Notes: generated by a model not told the origin, from the letters alone. A stretch of DNA of 64,000 nt from Batrachochytrium dendrobatidis JAM81 (GCF_000203795.2 NW_006281101.1:1203279-1267278); one strand, 5' to 3'; positions 1 through 10,968 are shown, counted from the stretch's first letter. Translations and numbers: made by a program.

Positions 1-1259
1 CGTGAGGTATCAGTAAATGGCAAATTTATAGAATAAAAGGCGGATGGAGAGTGCTGAGATTTGACATCTACAGACAACGAAGTGAATGGTGTTGAAGGAG
101 GTTGATACGATGTTGAACTATAGAAAGACTGCTCTTGCTGCGGGTTTAACCTGTCTGAAACTAAACCACGCCTGATAGTATCAAATCCTGTAGAGTTTAT
201 CCTAACATCATGATCTTTGTCGTACTCATTTATTTCTTTGGTGGTACGATCTGATTTAATTTGGGGGTTGTATCTAGATGGACTGTGTGGATAATGGATC
301 GTGCTTATATGGCTTGAAGTCGGACCTGTCATAGGATACGTACTATTGCTACTGTGTGACATTTTCTGGTCGTGTAAATCTACAGTTAAACCATGAGATT
401 CAAAGGTATTCTCTGATGACGACGCTCCATAAGTTTTTGCAGGATAATGGTAAGCTTCGACTGAGCTGGATCCAAGCCAAGGTTGATGATTGTATGATGA
501 AGTACTCTCTCCCATTGTACTGCTACTAATACTATGACTGGAATGATGGTGACTTACAGCAGCAGTAGTTCCTGCAGCTCCAGATGTGCCTAAAACTCTA
601 GAGTAACCAAATGAACCATGAGCCAAAGCTTTACCTACCTCTGTATAAGGCGACACGGCATATCGTCCAGAAGCGCCAGCACAAGGACCGCGTTCACCTC
701 CAGCTCGATAATGTCTGTTCAAAGCGTCTTGTCGAGCAAATGTACGATGACAAAATGAACATTGAAACGGTCGATCTCCTTTATGGAGTAGTTCATGTCG
801 TTTAAGATCATGAAGTCTAGTAAATGACAAAGTGCATAGTCGACACGCAAATGGACGGACTCCTGAATGTGCCAGCTGGTGATTTCTAAGATTGAGAATC
901 TTGGAAAAGGAGCTCGAGCATAAACTACAAGCAAACGGTTTTTTGTTGGTAGAATTAGGCAGGGCTCGAATTGCAGTCAGCATTTCGCGTGTATATCCTG
1001 CCTGCTGCAACTCTTCATTAGTCAAATTGCAACTGCTTCCAGGCATGCGAATGCGACTAACTTCTATTCCAGTTGAATAAGTAGATCCAGATGCATTATT
1101 TTGAAAAGAAAGATCTATTTGTGGTTGCTGGCTGGATTGATGGGAGCGCTGTTCGTGTTGGTCGGCCTGAGATTGTAATGATGATTGCTGAGATAACGTA
1201 TTTGAATCCAACTGTGATTGCTCATCATTGGTATCTGCAAATGGTTTGCTTGGGAACAT
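1..1259 (-). CDS. C2H2 zinc-finger protein, 3' end beyond window edge
   Basis: Probable sequence-specific DNA-binding transcription factor. The reverse frame is open from an ATG at 1259 down to base 1. Two classical C2H2 fingers (CSLC...HQLAH, CRLC...HELLH) and a third finger (CSFC...RH) sit at about residues 109-190, joined by TGEKP-like linkers (HSGVRPF, HKGDRPF). The third finger has RHYRAGGERGPC instead of a normal second histidine, so it may use a cysteine ligand. The N-terminal ~105 residues are Gln/Ser-rich. Everything after the fingers is a low-complexity Ser/His/Tyr/Pro tail that runs off the window. The frame is also open upstream of 1259 to a TTTAG acceptor-like site near 1300, so a further 5' exon is possible and the start is tentative. 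I cannot name an orthologue; fungal C2H2 regulators diverge strongly outside the fingers. Confidence 0.8.
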   Translation of the reverse strand, partial: MFPSKPFADTNDEQSQLDSNTLSQQSSLQSQADQHEQRSHQSSQQPQIDLSFQNNASGSTYSTGIEVSRIRMPGSSCNLTNEELQQAGYTREMLTAIRALPNSTNKKPFACSLCSSSFSKILNLRNHQLAHSGVRPFACRLCTLSFTRLHDLKRHELLHKGDRPFQCSFCHRTFARQDALNRHYRAGGERGPCAGASGRYAVSPYTEVGKALAHGSFGYSRVLGTSGAAGTTAAVSHHHSSHSISSSTMGESTSSYNHQPWLGSSSVEAYHYPAKTYGASSSENTFESHGLTVDLHDQKMSHSSNSTYPMTGPTSSHISTIHYPHSPSRYNPQIKSDRTTKEINEYDKDHDVRINSTGFDTIRRGLVSDRLNPQQEQSFYSSTSYQPPSTPFTSLSVDVKSQHSPSAFYSINLPFTDTS

Positions 1260-1319
1260 TAAACGCAAATGTATGCGTTCAACTCTTTCTAATACAGAAA
1301 GCTAAACTACAATGTATTG

Positions 1320-4300
1320 AGACTAATAAAAATAGCTAATTAGAATAGATTTTAAACATCTCGATTTGAATATATAGGCAAAATAGACAGAAATCTTGTC
1401 AGTGCAATGAATAAATCATCAGCATGACTTGGACAGCAAATTGTAGACAGTGACGAGAAATCAATTAGCCAAACAATAGTGTGAATCTATCACAATGGCT
1501 AACCTAAACATATACCTCATGCATGATTATATTAGTGATTGGCATAATCCATCATTGTCTGCAGTGATAAGAATGCAACTGCTACAAACTGGGATTGCCT
1601 TTTTACACATAATGCATAGTCCATCAAACCTTGCAATACACCACTATGAATGAATAGACCCTAGATATTTCTAGAATCGCAGTATTTAAGATGCATTGAT
1701 AGCATTCACTTGCCGCGTACAATACAAATCACTTGATAAGAGTATCAATGAAGGTAACCAGGCGTTGAAGAGTTGAGGTGCAGAACCAATCATTTCGATG
1801 AACAATGCATGAGGTTGAAGTGGGAATGTATATTGCATTACAAGGCAGCCATAGGATTCATCAAGAATAGATCATGAGCATGGCAATATGAGCTATTAAT
1901 GCTTCATGATTTCAATGAAAATTCCCACATGCTCCCAGGTGGAAATAGGGAAGAAGCAACACATGAAGATCGTGAATGCACTTTACATGTGTATTAGGTC
2001 AAGGTTTGGCAGTACAATGGAAAGACAAAGACAGCCTCTAAATCCAGGTAGAAGATTGTGTTTGCGGGTAAAGAGCGCACAAGACTAATAAAATGAACCG
2101 GGAAATGAAATGAATAGGTGTAAGTGCTGGTCAACTAGATAAGATAGTGGAGAATCTAGCAAAAAGACTGCAATGTGGCCGTGTAACAATCAGCAACAAA
2201 AAGCTTGAAAGTAATTTGCTTTGTAAATTGATCGACGCCAATGTACAAGATGGACAGAACTGTGTTTGAATAAAGAATATATTTTCAAATTATTGGATAA
2301 GCTAGACAGTAGGAGATATTTAAAATGAGTCTTTTAAATCTCTAGTAGTCTTGAGATTTAAAACACCTGGAATACAGACTTGATAAAATCTTGTATGCGG
2401 CGTGCGCCGCTTCCATTAAATGGGAGTTGGTGGCAGGTTCTTTTTCAATGGCTAAACGACTGACAGCGAAGCAGCATTCCATGTAGTTCAAATGAGCCAA
2501 TTATCAACAAATAGGAGACATTAAAACATGAAGACACCTCATATTGGACTTTTGTTTAATGTGGAATGTGCCCACCAGATGGAGTGTCAACATACGCAAT
2601 GGATAGTATCGTCATAGCTGGCATTGAGTAGCCACCATTGACGTATACTCATTTTCAGCCGTATAGACTATCTTGTCGAATGCTGATATTACAAAACAAA
2701 TACCATATTTGTTGGTGCTGAGAGCATGTTTTCTAGGTGGTATTCAGTTATGAGTATGCTGCATTGATTGGCGCTAAAGGGTTAGAGTACAGGACTCGAA
2801 TGATGTATGCGGTATGGCGTACATGGTACAACTATAAAAAGCCCAATGTTGTCCTCTACTGATAAAGCAGCCAGCGCTATTCAATACTATATCTCAATGT
2901 GCTATTCAATCTGACTGCCTACTCTATAATGACTAGCAGTATTTCCTAATGGTGCCGTTTGTCCTGGCAGTCAGCTGTGAATATCCATATCTTGCAAGAG
3001 CTATATTGATTCCACATGTTTTCCAAGCAGTTTGATAAAATGTACAAGCAGCGGCCCAACTGCTGATACGAAAAAATACACGCACGCAATCTGTTCGGCC
3101 TTGTTTCTTGAAAGAAAGCCCCGGAGAAATGTATGGGGCAGTACTCGATGCACTATTTCATGGGGAATAGTGAATTGATAGAGATACGAGTGCTTGAGGG
3201 TTGGTCTAAGCTGACATGAATGGATCAAGATTAGACCCATCAGTATAGATGGCAACGCAGCCATGGAAGCAAACAACCGATCAGGTGAATCAAGGGATGA
3301 ACAATCTCAAGAATCGACACACCTTGATGCTTGCCCAAAGGATCGTGCTCTGGCAAACGTAAGCACAAACCATCAGCATCCAGATGTTGATGGATGCCGT
3401 GTACGCTTGGCTGCAACATTGCATTATGCACGAATCCTGGGCTATATGTAAACCCTTCCAATTCCCACCTTTGATGGCAAGGCAAGCTTACAGCCCGCTA
3501 ATGTAAACCTGCCTCTTTCAAAACTTGTTTCCAAAAACATAATATACACTGATAGCGAGGGTTAACAATTTCCGATTTTATCACCATGTTCATCCTCATC
3601 GTCGCTAGCAACAGGTCGAGTTTAGCTTTGCTATTTTGGCAATACCAGGCAGCATTATTGTATGCCAGGATTTTTGTCTTTTGAGTGAATGTTGCAAGCA
3701 TTCATGTCAGTTTCAGCAAATCTCACCCTTGACACTTGTCCAATCTCCTACAAACCGAATATCATAATTTTCAGTAGTTTGAAAAGGAGCAATACAATGA
3801 AGCCTTGTATCTTGTGAGATTGCGCTGATTGAACGGTTAGAAAGTTATGCTGAATCAATGAATGTGTAGCTTTGTTGGAGATATTGTTTCGAGGCACAAC
3901 CCAGGTGTATCTGGCATGATCATGCCATTGTGCAAACTCCTGTTTATATGTCAAAACTCGGATACATTCATATTCTAGTGCAAAAGGACGATCAGAAATG
4001 CAGTTGTCTCCATGCAGTCATCCAATGTTTATCTGAGCATAATAAAAATGGATTTGTGTGGCGTGCAATTCCAAATACACTAGAGGTAAGAGTATCTATT
4101 AAAGAGGCGATCAGTGTGTAGTAGAAAGACGCAATGAGTATTCAGTTATTGTTTACTCGAAATGGAGGCTCTAATTGCAAGGTCAATACAAGTTTCATTT
4201 TACGCGAGTACGGATGTAGTACAAAGTTTATGGTGTGCCATCGATTTATGCAAACTCGAATCAGATACGAGTTTAAGTGGCATTTGAAGCAAGATGCAAT

Positions 4301-4514
4301 TTTATTAGCCAAGTATTTGCAAAATGAATGTTTTATTTTGGCTTATATGGATTCAAGCTGATAAAAAAATAAACTACTCTGGCAATTCGCAAGTAAACTG
4401 AAGTAGCTCAGATTTGTTAAAGTTGGAAGTAAAGACGAGAAAAAAACGACAACCAAATAGAAAAGATAAATGGAGGCCATACTGCCAAAGATTGATATAA
4501 AAACAGGGATTTGT
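1320..4514. other. Non-coding region upstream of the C2H2 gene
   Basis: About 3.2 kb with only short, mutually overlapping ORFs on both strands (none above about 90 codons) that show no recognisable domain and no conserved splice-phase chain. It lies upstream of the minus-strand C2H2 gene and downstream of the minus-strand bZIP gene, so it should hold the C2H2 promoter and the bZIP 3' UTR. I see no clear repeat, RNA gene or transposon remnant in it. Confidence 0.5.
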
Positions 4515-5750
4515 TCATGAATCTGTAGCAGAGAAATGGGTAGATTCATGAGAGTTTCGGTTGAGACCAACATGCATTAAAGCACGATGGGATTCGCTTA
4601 GCTGGGTTTCAAGAGCAAGAACCCGATGAGCCAGTTCACGCTCACGATGCATCCAAGTAGTACGTTCGCTTTCAAGTACTGCTAATCGGACAAGCAAGTC
4701 AGTTTTTTCAGTATCAAGATGAGTGACTTGGACTTCGAGTTCCACAAGCTTTTTCATTTTTCGTTCTCGCGATCGACGAGCGGCCTCGTTATTCTAATTA
4801 CAAATGAGTCAGCACAATCAAGCAAACCAATATTTAAAGCATGGGTATATACGTACTCGAGCACGCTTGACCGCCAAAGGATTCGATCCGTTATAGGCAT
4901 CGTCATGAGCAGCCAGATCTTCGTCAGTCTTGCGTTTGGTAAGAGGAGGTGTGGAGGATACAGGGAGAGTTTGAGAAATTTTAGCATCAGCCGACACAGT
5001 TGTTGCAGTGGAGTGAGCATCGGCCTGTGATTGGCGCTGCTGATGCAACTGGCTGTGCTGTGAGTATTGTTGGTGTATAGATGGATGCTGGATGGCAGAC
5101 ATGGGCAGGAAGGAGGAAGCAGGGGTCATGGAAGACACTGCACTTCTGGAATAGGCAGTGGGAGTAGTGGAGCATACCTTGATAGGTAATAGCGGTGACA
5201 GAGGACAAGTAGACTCTGGAGGAGAAGGAAGCAAAGCACCACCTAGCATGTTTGTGTTGGGATGTGTTGGAAGCTGCTTATTGTAATGGTATTTCTGCTG
5301 AGTAGTAGCGACAGGAGAAGTCTGAGCAGGCTCACCAGTGGAGGCTGCCAGAGGAGTGCTGGCCTCTACAGGAAATAGCGGCTTGGCAACAGGCCCAAGG
5401 TCACTGGAAGACAACAAGTCTAGCCAAATATCAAGATTATTACTTGATAATGAGTCCAGTGTTGCAAGGCTATCTGATGCAGTAGTGTTATCAACCCCAA
5501 GCAATGGACTGGATTGAGTATCAGCAGAGTGGTAGTTGGAGAAGCCCATGGACGGTCCTACGGCAAGGTTTAGGGGGATAGCTAGATCAGCGGAATTGGA
5601 CTGACCCAGTGAATCAATGGAAGAAAAGTCACCCCATAGAGTGGCATCATTGTTGAAGAAGGGGGTTTCACAGACTGGTTGTTGCTGTTCACCAGTGAGT
5701 TGAGTAGTAGGAATAGTAGCAGACCCACGAGGAGCCTTTACGAAACACAT
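4515..5750 (-). CDS. Gcn4-like bZIP transcription factor
   Basis: Two exons, 4857-5750 and 4515-4793, joined across a 63-nt intron (donor GTACGT, acceptor TTAG), giving about 390 residues. The first 298 residues are a Ser/Thr/Gln/Pro-rich region with acidic-hydrophobic patches typical of activation domains. Exon 2 opens with the bZIP basic region NNEAARRSRERK (signature N-x2-AA-x2-S-R), followed by a leucine zipper with heptad leucines (about residues 311-365). The basic region closely resembles that of the fungal Gcn4/CpcA family, which binds TGACTCA-type sites in amino-acid starvation control. That role is inferred from the basic region only. The intron falls exactly before the first Asn of the basic region, a position shared with the neighbouring bZIP at 6109-6709. 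Confidence 0.88.
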
Positions 5751-6108
5751 GGCGTGCCTGATTTACTAGTTGAGAATTCTTGAAAAGGGTGATAAGTTTT
5801 CAAATCAATGCAGCGAGAGAAAATGGTAAATCAATGCACGGCGGCTGATTTGTCTGGTTCCCAACCCTGACAAGGCTTGATTTGCATTGCTCTCGCTCAT
5901 TCTTCCATTAGCACATTAAACTAAAACCCATCTCAGTAGCCTGGACAGCATGGATTCTCCTACTCTACTCTATCCACAGGCATTGATCTGATAAATAACG
6001 CTTCCTTTAATGAAATATGTATATTTAAAAAAGGCTGAATCTATATCAATCTAAACGAGTCATTGGAAATGAAACAAAGTGGATACCCTTTATTCCAAAC
6101 CATGGTAT
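5751..6108. other. Intergenic spacer between the two bZIP genes
   Basis: 358 bp between the start of the bZIP gene at 5750 and the stop of the second bZIP at 6109. It should contain the promoter of the former and the 3' UTR of the latter, since both read leftward. No upstream ORF or repeat stands out. Confidence 0.5.
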
Positions 6109-6709
6109 TTATGAAGATCCAACGTTGGATTCAATTGTGGAAATACTCTTGGTATCTTCAGAATCACTCATAGTAGCAATGCCGTCGGGCACACTAGCTG
6201 CCACTACAAGGGCATTTGCATGCACATCAACAGCGCTCGATTTATCTATTTCCATCGAATTCTGCTCAAGTTGCATTCTCACAATAGTCTTGTGTGCTTC
6301 GTCCAGCTGTTGCTGGAGAGTTTGATTACACTCTTCCGCTTGCAAAAGCTTCAAAGCCAGAGTTTTGTTTTCAGACTCTAAAGTAACAGCACGAATAGAA
6401 AGCTTATGCTTTTCTGCTTCGAGGTCACGTCGCTGCTCCTCTAGAGATTCAAGCTTCAAACTCTTTCGCAGACGACTTCGTCTAGCCGCCTCAGTATTCT
6501 AAACACATTCAAATAGTAGGGTTGATGAATAAACTCCAGACAATAATACAAAACAGTAGCAATCTACCTTGCGTCTCTTTGCCAAAAGATCCTCGCCCTC
6601 TTCCTCAATAGTTATTGATCGTGCTCTTCGCTTTGTATTTCCATCGGACTCGAGACCACTGGTCCCAGAAAGGGAGGCCGCTTGTGTAGTTGGATACTTG
6701 TTTTTTGAT
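6109..6709 (-). CDS. Second Gcn4-like bZIP factor, 5' part lost in assembly gap
   Basis: Exons 6568-6709 (open into the gap) and 6109-6498, split by a 69-nt intron (donor GTAGAT, acceptor TTTAG). The spliced protein reads AKRRK then NTEAARRSRLRK, a near-perfect Gcn4-type basic region, followed by a long leucine-rich coiled coil (about 65 residues) and an acidic Ser-rich C-terminus. No ATG lies between the gap edge and the basic region, so the start is missing. The intron interrupts the basic region at the same codon boundary as in the bZIP at 4515-5750, which points to an old tandem duplication. The ORF at 6818-8350 on the other side of the gap may be its N-terminal half. Confidence 0.85.
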
Positions 6710-6809
6710 NNNNNNNNNNNNNNNNNNNNNNNNNNNNNNNNNNNNNNNNNNNNNNNNNNNNNNNNNNNNNNNNNNNNNNNNNNNNNNNNNNNNNNNNNNN
6801 NNNNNNNNN
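6710..6809. other. Assembly gap (100 N)
   Basis: Exactly 100 N bases, the conventional length for a scaffold gap of unknown size. It falls inside or beside the second bZIP gene and hides that gene's start. Confidence 0.99.
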
Positions 6810-6817
6810 CGGAAGGC

Positions 6818-8350
6818 CTACACTGCGAATCGATAAGCATGAGGAGTTAGAGAATGGGTATGTGGATGAGAATAATGTTCTGCAGGAGGGATCGCAGGGC
6901 CACTATTGTGATATCCATAGTATGGAGCAGATGGATGGTGCTGCGGTTGAGAGTATTGAGTATGAGCATTTGGAAGACTGTGGATATAGGGATGAGAAGC
7001 ATGTCCATGAGGATAAGAGTGAGATGATGGATACTTGTAATAGGGGTGAGAAGAGTGTGTAGCAACACCATTCATGGATTGTCTCCCGTGAGAAAGATGA
7101 ATGAGTGATTCTGCAGGAGAAGGAGAAGTAGTCGTTGCATGCTGATAGTTTGCTGGATAGACTGGATTAGAATGGACAAATGGAGGCTGGACTAGCAGAG
7201 AATAGCGACGTTGTGAATGTGGGTCTATACTAGAACTGCATGTGCTGCTGCTAGTGTGATGAGAGTTTGACTGTGGATTGGATGCAGCAGCACAGACACT
7301 GTCTGTTTGAGATGGTGAGATATGGCCAGCATCCTGAACAGGATTCTGCTTCTGATGGGCAAGTGTCCGAGCACGAGTCTGGATCTGCAAACTAGGTTCT
7401 CTGGTGGCTGCGGTAGCAGCAGATGGAGGCAACGCTGCTTCTTCAGTTGCTTGCGTCTCTCTTGTGCAGGTAGACGATGGTGCCGGATGGGAGACAGCTG
7501 GGCCTTGGCCAGATGGTTGTGTAGAGTGAGGCGACACTGTGGATGGCATCATGGATTGTACTGGTGTAGGAGTAGCACTGTAATTATAATGTATACTTTT
7601 CAAACAGTCTAAACCCTGCTGTGAAGGATTCTTTTCCGAGTATTCCCTTGAACTCGGATGGTTGTGAGAATGTGCTCGGCTACTGTGATTGAGGTTGTGA
7701 GAATGACGACTTGTGAGACGAGCTGGACTTGAACCCTGTTTGCTATTGCGGTATTGAGTAGTCAAGTTCAATGTGTTGATGGTTTCTCTTTCCTCTACAT
7801 CAGAACCATTACTTGTACTTGGTTTGTTCCTACCACTCGCTGCAGCTCCCCCCCATTCAACCTCTCTCTTTACTTGTACGAGTTTTCCGCCCTGCTTATC
7901 GGCCACGAGTCTGGATTCTTGCCCCGGATTTTCTGAAAAAGTGGCGGTCATTTTTTCCCTATCAAATGCACTCAAAGCTGCGGTATCGTATTGTTTTTGG
8001 TTGCCGAATTTGCTTGACGGTATAGCATGCGGGGGGCTAAAGTATGTCTTGACAGGGCTGTACCCTACCTGTTGATCTAAACCCGACCTACTGCTATATG
8101 GAATTGGCATAAGGTAGTGCGGATTATATTCAGATTGATGACTATATGGATGGTTCTGAAAAGAATCAATAGGCTGGGTATGATTCGATTGTTTTTGTTG
8201 ATGGAATTGATGCTTTGGCTCTGATTCGTACTGTAGGGATTTATATGAAGATTTGGGAGGATCATGTTGCTGATGCTGATTGTGGTGATCGTCATGACTA
8301 TGCTGTGGGTAAGGTGGGGGATGGTGAGTGTATGACGAAATGCCGCTCAT
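6818..8350 (-). CDS. His/Ser/Pro/Tyr-rich low-complexity protein, possibly N-terminus of the adjacent bZIP
   Basis: Open frame of 510 residues from the ATG at 8350 (MSGISSYTHH) to a TAG at 6818-6820, 8 bases before the N gap. Composition is His, Ser, Pro, Gln and Tyr throughout, with no folded domain recognised; such sequence is common in fungal activation domains. The same frame is open upstream to a TTG at 8386, but the ATG is the natural start. Because the downstream bZIP has no start and this ORF stops at the gap edge, both may be one gene whose connection (frame or intron) is lost in the gap. Alternatively this is a separate gene that ends here. No orthologue recognised. Confidence 0.6.
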   Translation of the reverse strand: MSGISSYTHHPPPYPQHSHDDHHNQHQQHDPPKSSYKSLQYESEPKHQFHQQKQSNHTQPIDSFQNHPYSHQSEYNPHYLMPIPYSSRSGLDQQVGYSPVKTYFSPPHAIPSSKFGNQKQYDTAALSAFDREKMTATFSENPGQESRLVADKQGGKLVQVKREVEWGGAAASGRNKPSTSNGSDVEERETINTLNLTTQYRNSKQGSSPARLTSRHSHNLNHSSRAHSHNHPSSREYSEKNPSQQGLDCLKSIHYNYSATPTPVQSMMPSTVSPHSTQPSGQGPAVSHPAPSSTCTRETQATEEAALPPSAATAATREPSLQIQTRARTLAHQKQNPVQDAGHISPSQTDSVCAAASNPQSNSHHTSSSTCSSSIDPHSQRRYSLLVQPPFVHSNPVYPANYQHATTTSPSPAESLIHLSHGRQSMNGVATHSSHPYYKYPSSHSYPHGHASHPYIHSLPNAHTQYSQPQHHPSAPYYGYHNSGPAIPPAEHYSHPHTHSLTPHAYRFAV

Positions 8351-10383
8351 TGTCAACAAGTCCAATTTAGACAAGGCTGCAGTCAATAATGAGTGTGTTG
8401 GACTTCTTTTGGTGAATGAGGCGAAAGGCTAAAGTTTTATAACAATGCAAATTGTTCAAGTAGAGTCTGCTTGTCAAATTATAAAAGATGTTTGCAGTTT
8501 AGCCCGAAAGGCATGAAAGTGACTAAACCGCCAGTCAGGGTTTTATACTGTATGTATAAGCTGAAAAAATAAGTAGGTCACAGGTTAATATATGCACCAC
8601 CTCGTAGCAGATACAATTCGTAGTGCGCCAGACAAGCGTATCGTCAAGTTTGGAGCAATGACGCTTGAAATCAAAAGGTCGGATAATTACGCAAATGAAA
8701 GACAGCAATAATGGTGTCAACAATAGATGTGTCTTGCAGCTTTGCAAGCCTGGTAGCAAAGTGTGGGTAAATCAATGACTCGAGTATACTAATAGCACAA
8801 ATACGAGTAGAGCAATACACTTACGATTGATATGTCGAAATGATGGCTCAATCCACTAGCAGAAACCCCACTGAGATGATGGATACAGTATCGCAGTAAC
8901 CAAAGAGCTGAGCTGAAATTGAGTCAAAAGGCTTCGGTTAATAAAGTGCTTTGGTGTTTTTAAATTTAGAAAGGATGAATTATCAGATTCGGAGAGTATT
9001 GTCTTGAAAGATAGGGACTCCAATCTAAAGCAATAATCTTATATTGCAGCCCACTCCAATCGCTGTTTCAAAATAAATCCAGATACACCCCTCCAGCATT
9101 GTGACTCTTGATTGGATAAACTACCATTGACTAAGCTTGCACCTGAGATGTTCATTGAAAATAAATGTTTCGTTTCAAACTAGCAACTGTATGGTTTTGG
9201 TCATGAGGCTGCCTTGTAATTTTTATTAAAACAACCCTGTTCATATCCCCGCTAGCTGGAGCGGATTCTACCCCATATATATCCTCAAGACAAAAGAGCA
9301 GATTGACAAGTTATCAACTAGTCCATAATGTTGCTGATTCATCTGCCATACAGTCATCTATCCTCGTTTCCAGTTACCAGTAAAAAAAGTGAAATCTGGA
9401 TCTATGATTCATGTCAGACCATTCAAGCCAATGCTCGGCTGACGTAATTCTCAAGCATCTTAGCAGCTTGTTTGAGTCAAATGCTTATTATTGCTTGGGC
9501 TTGGCATTAAACAGTATCAGGGCTGACTGATTAGTGAATGTACCATGGTAATAACATCTAATATGTATTCGTTGGGTTTCATTTAAAGTACTACTGTCAA
9601 CCATCATTGCCATGAACCAATGCATTACAGCGTGATCCAGATAGCTGAACAACTATCTGGACCTTGCTTATACTTTGCAACTCTTGTGTTTGCTTTTAGT
9701 AAGCAATAGCTTGGAAGTAGTTTATCCACACTACTCAAGCAGATGCAGATGACAATGATTGGGCTTGCCGCACACAAGCCCAATATTAGCGTCCCTTTGT
9801 TGATTAGGCTACAGAGGCACTTTTAACAAGCTCGCCATAAGCTAGAATTGACTGATGGAAATGCAGAACCCATAAATGCTTTGATTCATTGCCGGATATT
9901 CCATTTAACGCTTCGATTCATTGCCGGGCATTCCATTCGATGCTTGAGCTTGTTGCTAGGCATTCCATTTGGTGCTTGACCATTTGGCTTTCAATTTACA
10001 GCCCTATCCAAGATGAAACACTAAAGGGACCAAAGTGCGTAATAAACAGCCAATCTCACGAAAGGTTGATGCCAATTCCCATTAAATTTACTGAACAACA
10101 CTAAGCCCTTTGAGCTCCCTAACAAAGTTTGTTGACCTTTTTCCATGCTTATTTTTGTACAGGTCAGCCGAATGAATGTTCAAAGCAATCTTGGCACCAC
10201 AGTTCCAGTAAATCTTGTAATGTTTGGTTTGAAGAATCGGAAATTAAACAAGCAAAAATTAAGTGGTATGAAAGCAACAGTTGCGTTTCTAAAACATGCG
10301 GTCTTTGTGCTAGATCGCAGATGTCCCGAGCTTTTAGGATACAGTAAAGTGAAGGTTGATCGATAGCATCAAGACAATCGAAT
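8351..10383. other. Long non-coding region upstream of the low-complexity ORF
   Basis: About 2 kb with no convincing gene. It should include the promoter of the minus-strand ORF starting at 8350. It contains a 32-bp tandem repeat (9875-9982) and, around 10049-10101, a short stretch resembling the left end of the dispersed repeat copy found at 11485 (shared word CAGCCAATCTCA and, further on, ATTTACTG). Short ORFs such as 9889-10104 only read through the tandem repeat. Confidence 0.5.
9875..9982. repeat. 32-bp imperfect tandem repeat, about 3.4 copies
   Basis: Units start at 9875, 9907 and 9939, each 32 bases, and a 12-base partial unit starts at 9971. The most conserved blocks are TGCTT near the unit start and GGCATTCCATT near the unit end. 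Units 1 and 2 differ at only a few positions; unit 3 is more diverged. The array is not in a credible coding frame. Confidence 0.85.
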
Positions 10384-10588
10384 CCAGTATCTTGATTGCA
10401 GTGGATGAATTTGGTTTCGAATCTGGTGATTATACAATGTATGACTATGCCAAAAAAGAAAGGGTAGGTTCAAACTATAGTTTGCTTGATTATGTAACAT
10501 ACAGTGGATATTGTGTTTATTAATTAGAAATGTCTACTAAAGTAGTCAGTTTATAATAGAAAAGTGTAACAAGTACTTGATCATTGTA
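10384..10588 (+). repeat. Dispersed repeat family, copy A
   Basis: Shares a collinear series of blocks with copies at 11485-11818 and 32185-32430: a CCAGTATC/GGATTGCA block, GGATGAAT, CTGGTGATTATACAATGTATG, then TATGCCA, a purine-rich stretch, TTCAAACTATAGTTTG (a 14-bp perfect palindrome at 10471-10484), and a later AATAGAAAAGTGTAAC block. No ORF is conserved between copies. It could be a small non-autonomous element (MITE-, SINE- or solo-LTR-like). I see no clear terminal repeat or target-site duplication. Confidence 0.7.
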
Positions 10589-10593
10589 CATTA

Positions 10594-10681
10594 CAAATCA
10601 TACTTTTGAACCGAGATTGCTCACTTTTGGCATAACCATACATTGCATGATTATCAAGTTCATTAAAATCCAGATATTGAA
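10594..10681 (-). repeat. Inverted partial copy of the dispersed repeat
   Basis: Read on the minus strand, this stretch gives AATATCTGGATT, then CAATGTATGGTTATGCCAAAA and GGTTCAAAAGTATGATTTG, matching in order the first ~100 bases of copy A. It faces copy A across about 110 bases, so the pair forms an imperfect inverted repeat able to fold into a long hairpin in DNA or RNA. This part is not present next to the copies at 11485 or 32185. Confidence 0.65.
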
Positions 10682-10968
10682 TTCAATTGTTTTGGTGCTG
10701 TCTAATAAATTGACAGTAATCATGCCATGGAACTAGTTGTCCATTAGACTATTTGGTACTTTACATGAATACGACTTTAATATAGAATAAATTAAACGTT
10801 ACAAAAATATAATCCCTTGCTTTCCAGCTGTTGGTCTTTATTTCAGCAAATACCATCACGTCAGATTCAGATCAATATCCACCGTAGTTGAATCAGTCTT
10901 GACATCATGGCCACCATCTAGTTTCAAATGGTTTGGGCTGGCATCACATGGATACAGTACTTTAGTTT

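Noticed and set aside
3001..4361. Cluster of 60-90-codon ORFs on both strands
   Set aside because: Mutually overlapping, no domain, no compatible splice chain; expected by chance in AT-rich DNA.
10129..10366. Two overlapping plus-strand ORFs before repeat copy A
   Set aside because: Different frames of the same stretch, no similarity to any family I know, and flanked by repeat fragments.
10461..10484. GGTTCAAAC in repeat copy A as a Pol III B box of a tRNA-derived SINE
   Set aside because: Only loosely like the B box GGTTCGANTCC, not kept in copies B and C, and no A box or tRNA fold was found nearby.
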